Position numbers and translations under genes: made by a program
Shown: positions 51,887-61,308 of the stretch, in pieces
Position numbering within the stretch: position 1 is the first letter of the stretch
Layout: every line of letters starts with the position of its first letter
Assembly: GCA_947184155.2 (NCBI GenBank)
Contig: CAMXCT020000263.1
Location: 214,222 to 278,221, forward strand
Length of the DNA stretch: 64,000 nucleotides
Direction of reading: 5' to 3'
Source of the DNA: Cladocopium goreaui
Taxonomy: Eukaryota; Sar; Dinophyceae; Suessiales; Symbiodiniaceae
The notes under the pieces: generated by a model
Databases searched by the model: none
Told to the model about the DNA's origin: nothing
What the model saw: the letters and a program-made list of their open reading frames with translations, nothing else

Positions 51887-51935
51887 GTATTGACCTGAGG
51901 GGTCTTGCATTCTGGCACTGGAATTATCCCTGAAG

Positions 51936-52186
51936 CAAGTGCTTACTTCCTGGATCTTACTTGGATGACCAGCCGATCAACCAACTTATAGCCGTTGGTG
52001 CGCATAGTGGGGTGTGCATTCCGGGATATGAGCCGTTGATCAAACTTCAGCTGGATCTTTTACTGAGCCATGACCCATCATGACCCTCAGGAGCACTGGT
52101 CTCCGGTGAAAGTTGAAGAAGGACTTCGTAGCGGAGAAGTTCTGATTGGCAGGCGCCCTCATCACGTGATATCGCTCTGCACCAAT
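51936..52186 (+). CDS. Exon candidate split by a 10-bp duplication
   Basis: First frame reads LDDQPINQLIAVGAHSGVCI and PGYEPLIKLQLDLLLSHDP, then a TGA at 52081. A second frame picks up at 52070 and reads QEHWSPVKVEEGLRSGEVLI then GRRPHHVISLCTN with donor AAT/GTTTGT. The join lies on CATGACCCATCATGACCC, a direct repeat of CATGACCC. Both frames repeat His-Asp-Pro there, so a small duplication seems to have shifted the frame of one exon. No family was recognised. Confidence 0.6.
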
Positions 52187-52278
52187 GTTTGTCTTTGTGA
52201 TGACATTTATGCATATTTCATTTCATAATATGTCATATTTTCCACCGTTCTATCTATCTTGACTTGGGGTTGCTATAT

Positions 52279-52396
52279 ATCTGGGTAAATTATAACGACC
52301 TCACTGCGACCTCACTGGAAATCATGCTTAACAAGGGGAATCATCCCCAAATGGCCGAACTATTCAGGTAAGTGAAATATTATAATTTACCCAGAT
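52279..52396. mobile_element. Family D inverted-repeat element
   Basis: ATCTGGGTAAATTATAACGA ... TATTATAATTTACCCAGAT, 118 bp, directly followed by a family A element. Confidence 0.9.
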
Positions 52397-52397
52397 A

Positions 52398-52518
52398 TAC
52401 CCTCTGGTTATTTAACATAGCCATGGAAAATGGCCCATAGAAATAGATGGTTTACCTGGGTTTACCTATTAAAAACGGTGATTTTCCATGGCGAAATGTA
52501 ACAAATAACCAGATGGTA
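52398..52518. mobile_element. Family A inverted-repeat element
   Basis: TACCCTCTGGTTATTTAACA ... GTAACAAATAACCAGATGGTA, 121 bp, one base after the D element. Confidence 0.9.
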
Positions 52519-52711
52519 TGATGATGGTTATATAGATGATGGTTATATAGATGGCCATAGACAATATGGTCAATCGATGACTTATTATAATTTACCCAGA
52601 TGGTATGATATCCCCATGTCTCAACCATATCCTATGTCTCGATCCCATGGAAAAACCGAGCAAAAACGACATCGATTTTCTGTTGAAATCGAGGACTTAC
52701 CGTTGCTCCAG

Positions 52712-52751
52712 GCTTCATGTGCCATCCTTCCAGACCGACACCGCCTTTGTG
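52712..52751 (+). CDS. Exon candidate
   Basis: Acceptor GTTGCTCCAG, donor TTTGTG/GTACCC. Reads LHVPSFQTDTAFV; the frame stays open into VPWGALGSWLAGW, so the exon may be longer. A second frame (SCAILPDRHRLCGTLGSP) exists. Confidence 0.45.
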
Positions 52752-52884
52752 GTACCCTGGGGAGCCCTGGGGAGCTGGTTGGCTGGTTGGAAGCATGAAG
52801 AGTCGGGTCAACTCATAAACCATGAAGATAATGGTGACATGAAGAACCATGAAGAAACTATGAAGCTATGAAGAAACCTTTAAA

Positions 52885-52990
52885 TACCCTCTGGTAAAGG
52901 AACATAACTATGGAAAATCACAATTGTTACGAGGTAAATCGACCATAAATGGCCATGTTCAATAGTTTTCTGTATGTTTACCAGAGGGTA
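52885..52990. mobile_element. Family A inverted-repeat element
   Basis: TACCCTCTGGTAAAGGAACA ... CTGTATGTTTACCAGAGGGTA, 106 bp. Confidence 0.9.
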
Positions 52991-53685
52991 ACGGTGCGGA
53001 TGCTGAAATGATATAAAACTATACAGATAAGTATGAGCTATGAAGAAACTATGACATAGGATGTATAATGGTGTATAAACCTGGAATATAACTGATATAA
53101 CTTGATATAACCCTGAAAACCTAGAAAGAAACTATCACAACTATAACCTGGGATGTAAACTATGAAGATAAGTATGAAGAAACTGTGAATATACTCGTAA
53201 TTATGGACTATGAAATATGAGCATGAAAATCACTACATGTCTATGCAAGTACTCTTACATTTACATGAAGATAACTATGATGAACCATGAACATAAGATA
53301 GTATTAGTATGCAAACAAGTGTGTATAGTTATTGTATATTCTTGTCTTCAGGATTCCTATATATGCAGGTATGATGAGGTTTTTATATGTTTTTATATGT
53401 TTTTATGCATGGGGACTGACCATGTACGGAAACCAGGGCCGAGAATTGACTGACCAAACCCCATGAAACAGGTGATCAGGTGTGGAAAAAAAGGATGGAT
53501 TATAGTCGCTATTATAGCCATTAATTATTATTTGCCAGTAACAAAATGTATAAATGTCATGGTGGGGATCACTGGAAGTAAAGTACTTTTTTATTACTTT
53601 TATGTGTTGTTCGATCATTCTGATGGATTTACCACATTTGACTTACTAAAACTTCTACAAATCACCAAGGATTTGCAATAATCAG
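52991..53685. other. Non-coding stretch
   Basis: Low-complexity sequence built of ACTATGAAGATAA-type words. No exon seen. Confidence 0.45.
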
Positions 53686-53871
53686 AGGTGTGGAGTTGTA
53701 CCTGAAGATCGGGATTGCCAGGGCACTTTGCTTTTTCAACCTCGACCATTAGATGTTGCTTTGGTTTACAAGATAACTGGGGCGCACATATTTCTGTATT
53801 GGAAGAAAGAACATAGCATGACTCTAGAATATGATTGTTGGTCACATCCGCTTTCTACCACTGACGAATAG
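53686..53871 (+). CDS. Open exon candidate ending in a stop
   Basis: 186 nt, in frame from the acceptor AATAATCAG to a TAG. Reads RCGVVPEDRDCQGTLLFQPR, later HIFLYWKKEHSMTLEYDCWS. No ATG is needed if internal. Protein-like but unsupported by a family; a minus-strand frame overlaps. Confidence 0.4.
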   Translation, partial: RCGVVPEDRDCQGTLLFQPRPLDVALVYKITGAHIFLYWKKEHSMTLEYDCWSHPLSTTDE

Positions 53872-53974
53872 CATTTTTTGAGGTGTCAAATGTACACATT
53901 TGCGATTTCACTTTTTAACTTAGCCTAAAGTCTTGTGCCTATCTAACTTCTGCACATCAAAGTTCATGTCGCAG

Positions 53975-54006
53975 CCAATCCTTGTCAGCGGTATTCCCAG
54001 TCGGAG
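53975..54006 (+). CDS. Exon candidate ending at a family E element
   Basis: 32 nt. Acceptor TTCATGTCGCAG, donor CGGAG/GTTTCC. Reads PILVSGIPSR. The donor is the first GT of the following partial family E element. Confidence 0.45.
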
Positions 54007-54055
54007 GTTTCCTAAAATGGGGGTACCCCAATTCATCCAAAATTCGACCATCATA
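54007..54055. mobile_element. Family E element, left part only
   Basis: GTTTCCTAAAATGGGGGTACCCC followed by CAATTCATCC; the right half is absent or diverged. Confidence 0.55.
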
Positions 54056-54231
54056 ATATGAGTATTGAACTCCATTGGTTTGGGCATCCCCCATTTCCAG
54101 AAATAGCGAAATTTCGTGGCGACATTTATTGAAAGCCAGTGTCTTACTGGTGCTAAAGGTACGGAATTTTCGGGAATGATCCACTGGCTATGACAATCAT
54201 CCCAGCAACCCCCAGCAACCCATCCATTTAT

Positions 54232-54334
54232 CTGGTTGGTGGTTTGGAACATTTGTTATTTTTCCATATATTGGGAATGTCATCATCCCAACTGACTTTC
54301 ATATTTTTCAGAGGGGTAGGTTTACCACCAACCA
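54232..54334. mobile_element. Family B inverted-repeat element
   Basis: CTGGTTGGTGGTTTGGAACA ... GGTTTACCACCAACCA, 103 bp, preceded by two CCCAGCAACC units as at 5292. Confidence 0.85.
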
Positions 54335-54384
54335 TTTATTGAAAGCCATTGTATTGGGAATCCCAATTTTTTCGGACCCCCCAG

Positions 54385-54429
54385 TCTGACCAGGTCACCA
54401 AATTGAACGAGGCCCGGAAGGAACATGTG
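54385..54429 (+). CDS. Exon candidate ending at a family E element
   Basis: 45 nt (15 codons), in frame at both ends. Acceptor ACCCCCCAG, donor CATGTG/GTGGTT. Reads SDQVTKLNEARKEHV, a short coiled-coil piece. The donor GT is the first two bases before the family E terminus GGTTTCC. Confidence 0.6.
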
Positions 54430-54430
54430 G

Positions 54431-54552
54431 TGGTTTCCATAAATGGAGGTACCCAGTACCCCCAAAATGCATGGTTATAATAATGGTTTACAATGGAAAA
54501 TACCATCTATAAATGGATGATTTGGGGGTACCCCTCTTTTTGGAAACCCCCA
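54431..54552. mobile_element. Family E inverted-repeat element
   Basis: TGGTTTCCATAAATGGAGGT ... TTTTTGGAAACCCCCA, about 122 bp, with GGTTTACAATGG and TATAAATGGATGATT inside. Confidence 0.8.
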
Positions 54553-54995
54553 TCTGCGACCAATCCCATCATACACCATGATACACCCAAAAAACGTGGT
54601 ATACACAATGGTGAATGTCAATAGGCACAAACCCGAAGTCATTGTAGCTCACTATTTTATAAGACCACCAAATGCACAGATCCACAAGCCAACCAGGGTT
54701 TCTGTGGAATGATGCCGGGAAGGGACTATTGATGACAGTTTAGTAGGTGAGAACAAAACAAATCAGATCTGTTTGGTCCATTCTGAAGTGATCTTCACCA
54801 GGGTTCTGACCCACATCTTCAGTGTTTTTGATTTGGTATCATGTGAGACAGGGACATCGATCCTGTTGGCGGCCGTTGAAATGCCAACTCAAAACAAGCA
54901 GAACAGGAAATGATTTCAGGGGATGGGTCAAAACATGTCAAAACATGTCAAAACCTATTCTTACCATATTTTGGGGAACATCCAGAAATATCCAT

Positions 54996-55095
54996 CAATG
55001 GATTGGTTTAAGGGAAAATCTTAACCGGAAACCATGGTTTTTACCATTGGATATGGGGGTTTCCTGTAAATTTTCCCTTAAACCAATCCATTGAA
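54996..55095. mobile_element. Family F inverted-repeat element
   Basis: CAATGGATTGGTTTAAGGG ... CCCTTAAACCAATCCATTG, 100 bp, nearly perfect arms. Confidence 0.85.
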
Positions 55096-55205
55096 TCCAG
55101 AAAAATAAGGGCGTCCGTGGGGTGCCTTTGGGGTACCTTTAGAGTTTTGAAATCGGCGTCATGGCGAGCAGGAAGATGTCTGGATTCCTGTGACGGGTTT
55201 TGCAG

Positions 55206-55260
55206 GAGCCGGGGCCCGCGGGGTGCCGAACAAATCACATCTATAGAGGATGTTCCCAAG
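55206..55260 (+). CDS. Exon candidate
   Basis: 55 nt. Acceptor GGTTTTGCAG, donor CCCAAG/GTCCTA. Reads SRGPRGAEQITSIEDVPK. Confidence 0.55.
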
Positions 55261-55414
55261 GTCCTACTTCAGGGTAGATGCCAGTTAGTAGTTTATAACC
55301 GTTTATAAACCACATACATATATATATATATAGCACTGGGATATGTTTCATACACAAATGGTGAAGAATAGGATTACTACCAACGTTCCCTCTGCGGGAT
55401 GCATCAGCGCTCAG

Positions 55415-55482
55415 GGCGAAATCGAGCCCTCCATGGGGACGAGGCCGAAGCTGATGGAGACGACGGGAATCTGTTGCAACTG
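55415..55482 (+). CDS. Exon candidate, acidic
   Basis: 68 nt. Acceptor CAGCGCTCAG, donor CAACTG/GTTACG. Reads NRALHGDEAEADGDDGNLLQ. Another frame (IEPSMGTRPKLMETTG) is open. A family A element starts 22 bp after the donor. Confidence 0.5.
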
Positions 55483-55504
55483 GTTACGCTACTGGCGTAG
55501 GGAA

Positions 55505-55624
55505 TACCCTCTGGTACACGTTTACATAACGAACTGGAAAGATAACCCCCATGCTATTCCTGGGAAAACTCACTATTTCTATGGTGATTTTCCATAGTTT
55601 TTTGTAAACGTTTACCAGAGGGTA
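55505..55624. mobile_element. Family A inverted-repeat element
   Basis: TACCCTCTGGTACACGTTTA ... TTGTAAACGTTTACCAGAGGGTA-type ends, 120 bp. Confidence 0.9.
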
Positions 55625-56434
55625 TGATTTTGATAGATTGGCTGATAGTTGGCTTTAGATGGAGGTTACGCTACTTTTTTAGCCAATAATACCTACTATA
55701 AGCCGATAATATGATTTTCATATGAGGGAATTAGAGTAGGTATTCTTGGCTTATAGTTAGTTTACGTACCTGTATCATCCCATTGCTCTGTATAGATCGA
55801 CTTCCCAAATTGAAACGTTGTTTTAGTATTGGATATATATATATATATTTGGGGTCCCGAAAAAATGGGCGTATGAAAAATATGATCAGGGGATACGATC
55901 ATCAGATTGTCCAGCGACATTTGGTTGGTTGAACCTTGGAAAACCGCTCACGTTATGTATATCCAACATTTCATCCAACATCCAACAGCACATTGAAATA
56001 GATGTAAATCAACCATGTGTGGAGCATTTTTGTTGGGAAACCGTGCTCTTCCATGTTGACATGTTAATTTTCCTTACTGTCATGTATATTTATGATATTA
56101 TATATGTACATCATCCTATACATGAAGTTATCACCTACAGGATATATTGAGTATATAGAATATATATATATATGTATATATATACATAATGTTATGTATC
56201 ACTAGTATATTTTAGTAATTATATCTTCACACATATATGTATGAACATGACAGTCACATTGTATATAAATATATAGATATTATTCATTTATAAATATATA
56301 TTTTTATGTACACAGAACTCTGGGAATGGTTTGTGGCAGATTCTCCGCAGGTGGCAGCGCTGCCACTCTGGAGCCCTTGGCGACCAGGCGGATTATTTTT
56401 TTTCGCCGAAAACACGCTGATTTTCATGGGATAA
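55625..56434. other. Non-coding stretch
   Basis: A small hairpin of TACTATAAGCCGATAATA-like arms at 55690-55765, (TA)n near 55840 and 56160, and a GC-rich patch at 56330-56395 after TCTCCGCAG that could hide an exon but has no clear frame. Confidence 0.4.
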
Positions 56435-56546
56435 TACCCATGACGGATCCATGGTGCTGCTATATATGATATATGGTGTGCCATGGATCCCATCAATATA
56501 TCCCACATTGTTAGCATATATACCATACATGGATCCGTCATGGGAT
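56435..56546. mobile_element. Family C inverted-repeat element
   Basis: TACCCATGACGGATCCATGG ... CATGGATCCGTCATGGGATA, 112 bp, the most symmetrical family C copy. Confidence 0.85.
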
Positions 56547-56938
56547 ATAGAATAGAAATAAGCAAAAACTTGATGATTCTAAAGGGATTCAAAAAAGAAA
56601 CACACGTATTTTTTGCTGGCATACCATCAAACATTGGGATACCATCAAAACAAATCGATTTTAATGGAGCCCAAACGGATCCAAATGTGATTTGAATGGA
56701 CAAATTCATTGGAAGGACGGGAGTCAACGGGAGTGTAATCAATGATTCAATGGTTCAAACAGTGGATTTTGATCAAATAATCATGGACGTATATACTGGA
56801 ATTGAATGCGATTTCAATTGAACAATCATCTGAATTATGGAAAATCCAAGAACTTTTTCAAGTTCCAAGGTATCCATATTTTTCTTGGTCTGCATGGAGA
56901 ACATGTTCATTCCCATCCGATTTGGTTGTCACCCCCAG

Positions 56939-56967
56939 CCGCCCAGCGTCCAAAAGCCGTCGGCCAG
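56939..56967 (+). CDS. Possible short exon
   Basis: 29 nt. Acceptor CACCCCCAG, donor GGCCAG/GTGGTG. Reads PPSVQKPSA. A longer exon ending CAGAG/GTGGGG (56985) is equally possible. Confidence 0.35.
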
Positions 56968-57298
56968 GTGGTGCCACAGAGGTGGGGAAAACCACCCTAT
57001 AATGGCTATCTTCGCAGGGAACATGATGACTAACCCACGGATTTTCGGGTACACGATTTACAGACAAAGCTGTAAAACAATGACCGAACAAAGCGAACTT
57101 AGCGATATGCTCGAAAGAAAATCGTAGGTCAGGTCACCAGCAAAATTGTTGAATAGTATGCATGCATGAAAGCTGGTTTGGGCCTTCTCCTATGGGTGAT
57201 AATGCCTGTTTTTGTTTTTAATGGTTGGCCAAACCACCGACAAGAAAGATGGGGTCCAGTCTTTCATAATTCTACTAGGTGTGCATCAGCTAACTACA

Positions 57299-57371
57299 GT
57301 GATGATGGCTGATGGAAGGACATCAGCCAACTCTGGCGGCGCATCCCGCAAGCATGGCTTTGTGTTCTTGG
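57299..57371 (+). CDS. Exon candidate, frame ambiguous
   Basis: Acceptor TAACTACAG, donor TTCTTG/GTGAAG. Frames MMADGRTSANSGGASRKHGF and (starting later) WKDISQLWRRIPQAWLCVL are both protein-like. Confidence 0.4.
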
Positions 57372-57899
57372 TGAAGCCCGAAGCCCATCAGATAAGCCTC
57401 TGTGTACACAGTAGTTATACATAACAATACCCATTTTTTGAAATTTGTACACATAAGATCACATAAGCATTTGAAAAGATACAGAACAGATACAAACAGC
57501 CTCAGTGACTGCTGATCTGCAGGGTGGTTCCAAATTTGTTTGAAATGATGTGTGATAAACCAATGCAATTAACAGCGCCCATTTGGGGTTGTAAACATAC
57601 CACCCGTAATAAACATACTGTAGACTGTAGACTGATTTCGGGGATGGTTTATGGCAGCCAGGGTTTACCGCCTTTGTATATTTTCCATGAATGGAATATA
57701 CAATAAATCGGATCTACTTAAATGTGGTCAACGAAATTATCTCAATGAAAAAATCTATGCTTTCAATTGATTTCATCATTTATAGAACCGTGATTAAAAA
57801 AAAAACAAACATGAATTTAACTATGATTTAACCATGATTGTCCCATTCTTTTCCCATGAATTTTACACGACATTCCCTGAGAAATCCACGAAAAATCAG

Positions 57900-57951
57900 G
57901 ACCCGCCGCTGGAGGCGCCGCCTCCACCACCGCCAGCGCAGGATCTACATG
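57900..57951 (+). CDS. Exon candidate, proline-rich
   Basis: 52 nt. Acceptor AAAAATCAG; right end CATG/GCTAGT would be a GC donor. Reads DPPLEAPPPPPPAQDLH, a polyproline linker of the type that binds SH3/WW-like domains. Confidence 0.5.
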
Positions 57952-58476
57952 GCTAGTGGAATCTGAATATACTGCTGAAAAAAAAGGTTGAAATCATGAT
58001 GAATAGTATTGAATAGTTTTGTAGTAATGCTTAAGAATAACATGTTGAACATAGTGAATGGTTGAACATGATTAAGAGAAATGTTAATTGCTGAACTGCT
58101 AATACTCTTGTTCAATGGTAAATAGTGAAACGATGTGACATGTTGATAGGTGGGTGAATCAAGTGAAGGTGTAAGGAGCAAACATTGGCATATGAAGCCA
58201 AGTATAATGGGGCTCTAAATGATGGGATATGATTTAATGTATAACCAACCGACAATATGAGATGGGTTTGTCCCACACATTCTATAGGTACATCGACCAA
58301 AACTGTAATTTAACGAGAACACAATAGTGAACACCAATTGGTGGATACTAAAGAATCCACAAGCAGGATCAAGGAAGAATCTATTGAGAATACCTTGTAG
58401 TTTGATCACTTTCCATGTTTTTTGGGAGGTCCCGCAACATGGGTAGACCAACCACCGGAATTCAGATTCCTTCCAG

Positions 58477-58561
58477 CTGGGCGAAGATAGTGAATCACAA
58501 TCTAAGCATGAGGATTCTAGATCATGTTGGACAAGAGGATACCCTCCGGGTTTATTTTCTG
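58477..58561 (+). CDS. Exon candidate ending inside a family B terminus
   Basis: 85 nt. Acceptor GATTCCTTCCAG. Reads WAKIVNHNLSMRILDHVGQE then DTLRVYFL and ends TTTCTG/GTTGGT, where CTGGTTGGT is the left terminus of the family B element at 58559. An alternative frame (LGEDSESQSKHEDSR) would use CTCCGG/GTTTAT instead. Confidence 0.55.
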
Positions 58562-58654
58562 GTTGGTGGTTTGGAACATTTTTTATTTTCCATAATATAT
58601 GGGAAATTCCTTCCCATTGACTAATTTTTCAAGGTGGTTAAAACCACCAACCAG
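58559..58654. mobile_element. Family B inverted-repeat element
   Basis: CTGGTTGGTGGTTTGGAACA ... TTAAAACCACCAACCAG, 96 bp. Confidence 0.85.
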
Positions 58655-58752
58655 TTTTTCATATGGCAAAATCCCCCATTTATAGTTTCCCAGCAAACTA
58701 AACGTCCGTTGAAAGTTCGGGGACATGTGAACGCTTGCCATGTGATGCCCAG

Positions 58753-58818
58753 CTGTGGCTGGACGCTTTCCAGGAGCTGGACCTGACAGCCCTTACAGTG
58801 GCCTCAGACTTAGCTTAG
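58753..58818 (+). CDS. Exon candidate, likely last exon
   Basis: 66 nt, in frame from the acceptor GATGCCCAG to a TAG stop. Reads LWLDAFQELDLTALTVASDL. The upstream frame is open for a further 16 codons. Likely C-terminus of one gene. Confidence 0.55.
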   Translation: MWLDAFQELDLTALTVASDLA

Positions 58819-59060
58819 GGAAACTTTGAAATGGAAACACCATGTTTGATTGTAGAGATCATGAAAAAAAATGGGTGCGTCTTCTGTAAAGATTCACTTA
58901 AACCACTCCGGTGATGTAGTGGACAATTGATGATAGAGCGGAACTGCACATGCAGATTGCATGTGGCACATGGAGAACCATCCTGCAAGCTCCCCATCCC
59001 CATGGTTGAAGGATACCGTTGGAATCCACAAGGCCCAGTGCGCCCATGATGTGTCTATTT

Positions 59061-59162
59061 CCCATGACGGATCCATGGTGCTGGTATATATGCTAACATA
59101 AAGTGACATAAAGGGGATATATTGATGGGATCCATATATAGCAGCACCATGGATCCTATGGG
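59061..59162. mobile_element. Family C inverted-repeat element
   Basis: CCCATGACGGATCCATGG ... CACCATGGATCCTATGGG, 102 bp. Confidence 0.85.
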
Positions 59163-59257
59163 TTTGGGATTGCCACTTTTTGTTGCTTTCCGCATGTTTC
59201 CGCCCCATTTTTTCGACACCTTTGGGCTACACGTCTTCATGTCCATCCGACGCGAAG

Positions 59258-59330
59258 GCTCAGTTTCGGGACGCTGTTCTGTCACATTTGCGCGCGAGTC
59301 TACGACTCAGCCGGAGCCGTTTGTCTGTTG
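59258..59330 (+). CDS. Exon candidate, helical
   Basis: 73 nt. Acceptor GACGCGAAG, donor GTTG/GTGACA. Reads AQFRDAVLSHLRASLRLSRS then RLSV, an amphipathic basic helix. A second open frame covers the same stretch (REGSVSGRCSVTFARES). Confidence 0.55.
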
Positions 59331-59540
59331 GTGACACTGAAAGTATGGACAAATACATATTAATATAGTGGTTGCTGCAATCAAGTCTGGGTTCCTAATT
59401 GTGTGGCCAATTTGGATTGTGGGCCAAGGACAAATCACTTAAATGGAGACGCTTTATCATGGAAATTACCTACCATATCCAGTTATCCAGCAGGCAAAAG
59501 ACAACCTTAACTTGTACCGTCCTTGATGTTTGTTTCTTGA

Positions 59541-59729
59541 ATTTCCTCATTGGAAACCAAGAGAAAGATGCCGAACAGCTGTCCTTCACTTGTTTTCCTT
59601 CGCTTTCTACAAACAGCTGGGGATGAAGAAGATGAAGTTCTTTCCAACAGCTGTAGCAACAAGTTAGGCTCAAAAACACAGCCACAGATGGCAGCGGTTC
59701 CTCAGGCGAAGAGCAAGCCTTACCACTGA
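59541..59729 (+). CDS. Short ORF or last exon
   Basis: 62 codons after a TGA, with an ATG at 59568 (53 residues: MPNSCPSLVFLRFLQTAGDE, then DEVLSNSCSNKLGSKTQPQM and AKSKPYH). A competing frame from TGTAG/CAACAAG reads VRLKNTATDGSGSSGEEQAL then NLEEAASDS. A 102-codon minus frame also overlaps. Coding nature likely, frame not settled. Confidence 0.45.
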   Translation: MSSLETKRKMPNSCPSLVFLRFLQTAGDEEDEVLSNSCSNKLGSKTQPQMAAVPQAKSKPYH

Positions 59730-60031
59730 CTATGCTTGGGAACTTGGAGGAGGCAGCATCTGACTCTTGAAAAGTCAACTTACCAGTATTTGATCATGAT
59801 CTTATTGTTCTATGTGCTTTCCATATGATGAAATCTTATGGAAGTGATTTGGAATCTTTTTTTTACATCTTTTTACGATTCTTCGATATATTGTTCTGTA
59901 TATCATTGTCTGGTCTGATTCATGTATTTAATGTATTTGATGTGTCTTGTGAAAGCATGGAGTTTGCCTTGTTTTGTTCCATTGTCATCTTCTCTCATGC
60001 TGCAATGCTCTTCGCGGGTCACCCGCGACAG

Positions 60032-60088
60032 GTCCAAAATCTCCGGAAAGGATTGGGTGGACTGCGGAAAGCGCTGCAAAGGCATCTG
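60032..60088 (+). CDS. Exon candidate, basic helix
   Basis: 57 nt, in frame at both ends. Acceptor CCCGCGACAG, donor CATCTG/GTCTCT. Reads VQNLRKGLGGLRKALQRHL. Another frame (GKDWVDCGKRCKGIWSLD) is open. Confidence 0.5.
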
Positions 60089-60348
60089 GTCTCTCGACGC
60101 GCCAAAAGCGACGAAAAAAATCTGGATCCTGAAACATGTTGAGGCCCCAAATGGGTCAGTTCCATTTTAATTTTGGGATTCTCTGTGCAATTTAACCAAG
60201 CAATGAACCATGAAGTAGAATTATGTCAACATAAATTATGTGATTATGTGAATTAATTATATATGATTATATATATGTGTATATGAAATATGTTAGCATA
60301 AATTAGCATAAATATCATAAATAGCCCAAGGATCGCTCTTCGATTTAG

Positions 60349-60441
60349 TCGGTGACACAAAAAAAGTCAAATCCCGTTGGATTCACCGAGCTGGTCAGGC
60401 TGGAAGAGATTGAGCTGATAGAGGCCTGGCGATTGCTGTGA
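60349..60441 (+). CDS. Exon candidate, likely last exon
   Basis: 93 nt, in frame from the acceptor TCGATTTAG to TGA. Reads SVTQKKSNPVGFTELVRLEE then IELIEAWRLL, an amphipathic helix. An internal GT (TTGCT/GTGATA) could be a donor instead of the stop. Confidence 0.55.
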   Translation, partial: SVTQKKSNPVGFTELVRLEEIELIEAWRLL

Positions 60442-60468
60442 TATCTGGGAACCATCATGGGATTTTTC

Positions 60469-60575
60469 TTGGGGGTTCCATACAGGGTTCCATAAATATA
60501 GGGATACCCCTTAAAATTCCCAATAGCTGGATGGTTTCCAAGGGGGGGAAAATACCATCTATAAATGGATGATTT
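60469..60575. mobile_element. Family E-related element, diverged
   Basis: GGGTTCCATAAATATAGGGA ... TAAATGGATGATTTTTCCAT, sharing the CTGGATGGTTTCCA and CCATCTATAAATGG parts of family E. Confidence 0.5.
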
Positions 60576-60715
60576 TTCCATGATTCATGGAGGTGACTAG
60601 TAGGATTCATGGAGCTGTCAGTGCTGGATTTTCCGCCTCGTCAGTAGCAGTTTGGGTACTAAAGATGCTACTAGTCACTGGGGTTGGGCTATACTGATCA
60701 CGGAGGTGATGAAAA

Positions 60716-60988
60716 TCGGGACACCTGTTTGCTTCTATCCAATGGCACGCCATGTTGGGCAACAACCATGCAGGCTTGTCGCAGGTTCTGTTCTTGCTGT
60801 GGGACAAAGCCGAATTTCAGCTTATTACTGAGCTGAATGGGTATCTTAATCAGTATGTATCAGAAGCTTCTGGCTCACAGTGCCAACCAATCTGGAACGA
60901 GTGCCTAAGTGGCCTGCCACTGGCAAATCCTTTGGTGACTGACCTGCGGCTGGTTGGGTTGCTTCGCAGAGAAGGACTTGGAGAATGA
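60716..60988 (+). CDS. Open coding block, 90 residues
   Basis: Open from a TGA at 60713 to a TGA at 60986, with an ATG at 60752 (78 residues). Reads NNHAGLSQVLFLLWDKAEFQ, then LITELNGYLNQYVSEASGSQ and ending RLVGLLRREGLGE. Balanced composition and helical periodicity suggest real coding sequence, either a single-exon small gene or a last exon. No family recognised. Confidence 0.55.
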   Translation, partial: SGHLFASIQWHAMLGNNHAGLSQVLFLLWDKAEFQLITELNGYLNQYVSEASGSQCQPIWNECLSGLPLANPLVTDLRLVGLLRREGLGE

Positions 60989-61102
60989 GACAGGTTCATG
61001 GTATCTCATGATAACTCATTATGTTTTATGTTCAAAGTCTAAAAACATGACAGCGATCAAGTAGCGCGCATAGAAAGGGCCCTTTGTTCATGTGTGATGG
61101 AC

Positions 61103-61124
61103 GAGAGAGAGAGAGAGAGAGAGA
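61103..61124. repeat. (GA)n microsatellite followed by A8
   Basis: Eleven GA units, then a poly-A run. Confidence 0.9.
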
Positions 61125-61157
61125 AAAAAAAACTGTGCAGCTACCCCTCACTCACAG

Positions 61158-61308
61158 TTTTCACGCTGCGCTGCAAGTTGACGGCCAATGTTATGTTCCA
61201 ACAATCGAGCTGAACATGTTCTATCCAGTGGATGTTGAGTATCGGAGCAGAACACATGAAATACAGCAACAACTTCAAACTTCACCCAGTGGATGCTTCA
61301 ATATCTGA
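61158..61308 (+). CDS. Exon candidate ending in a stop
   Basis: Acceptor CACTCACAG. Reads FHAALQVDGQCYVPTIELNM, then FYPVDVEYRSRTHEIQQQLQ and TGA. Protein-like throughout; no family recognised. Confidence 0.45.
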
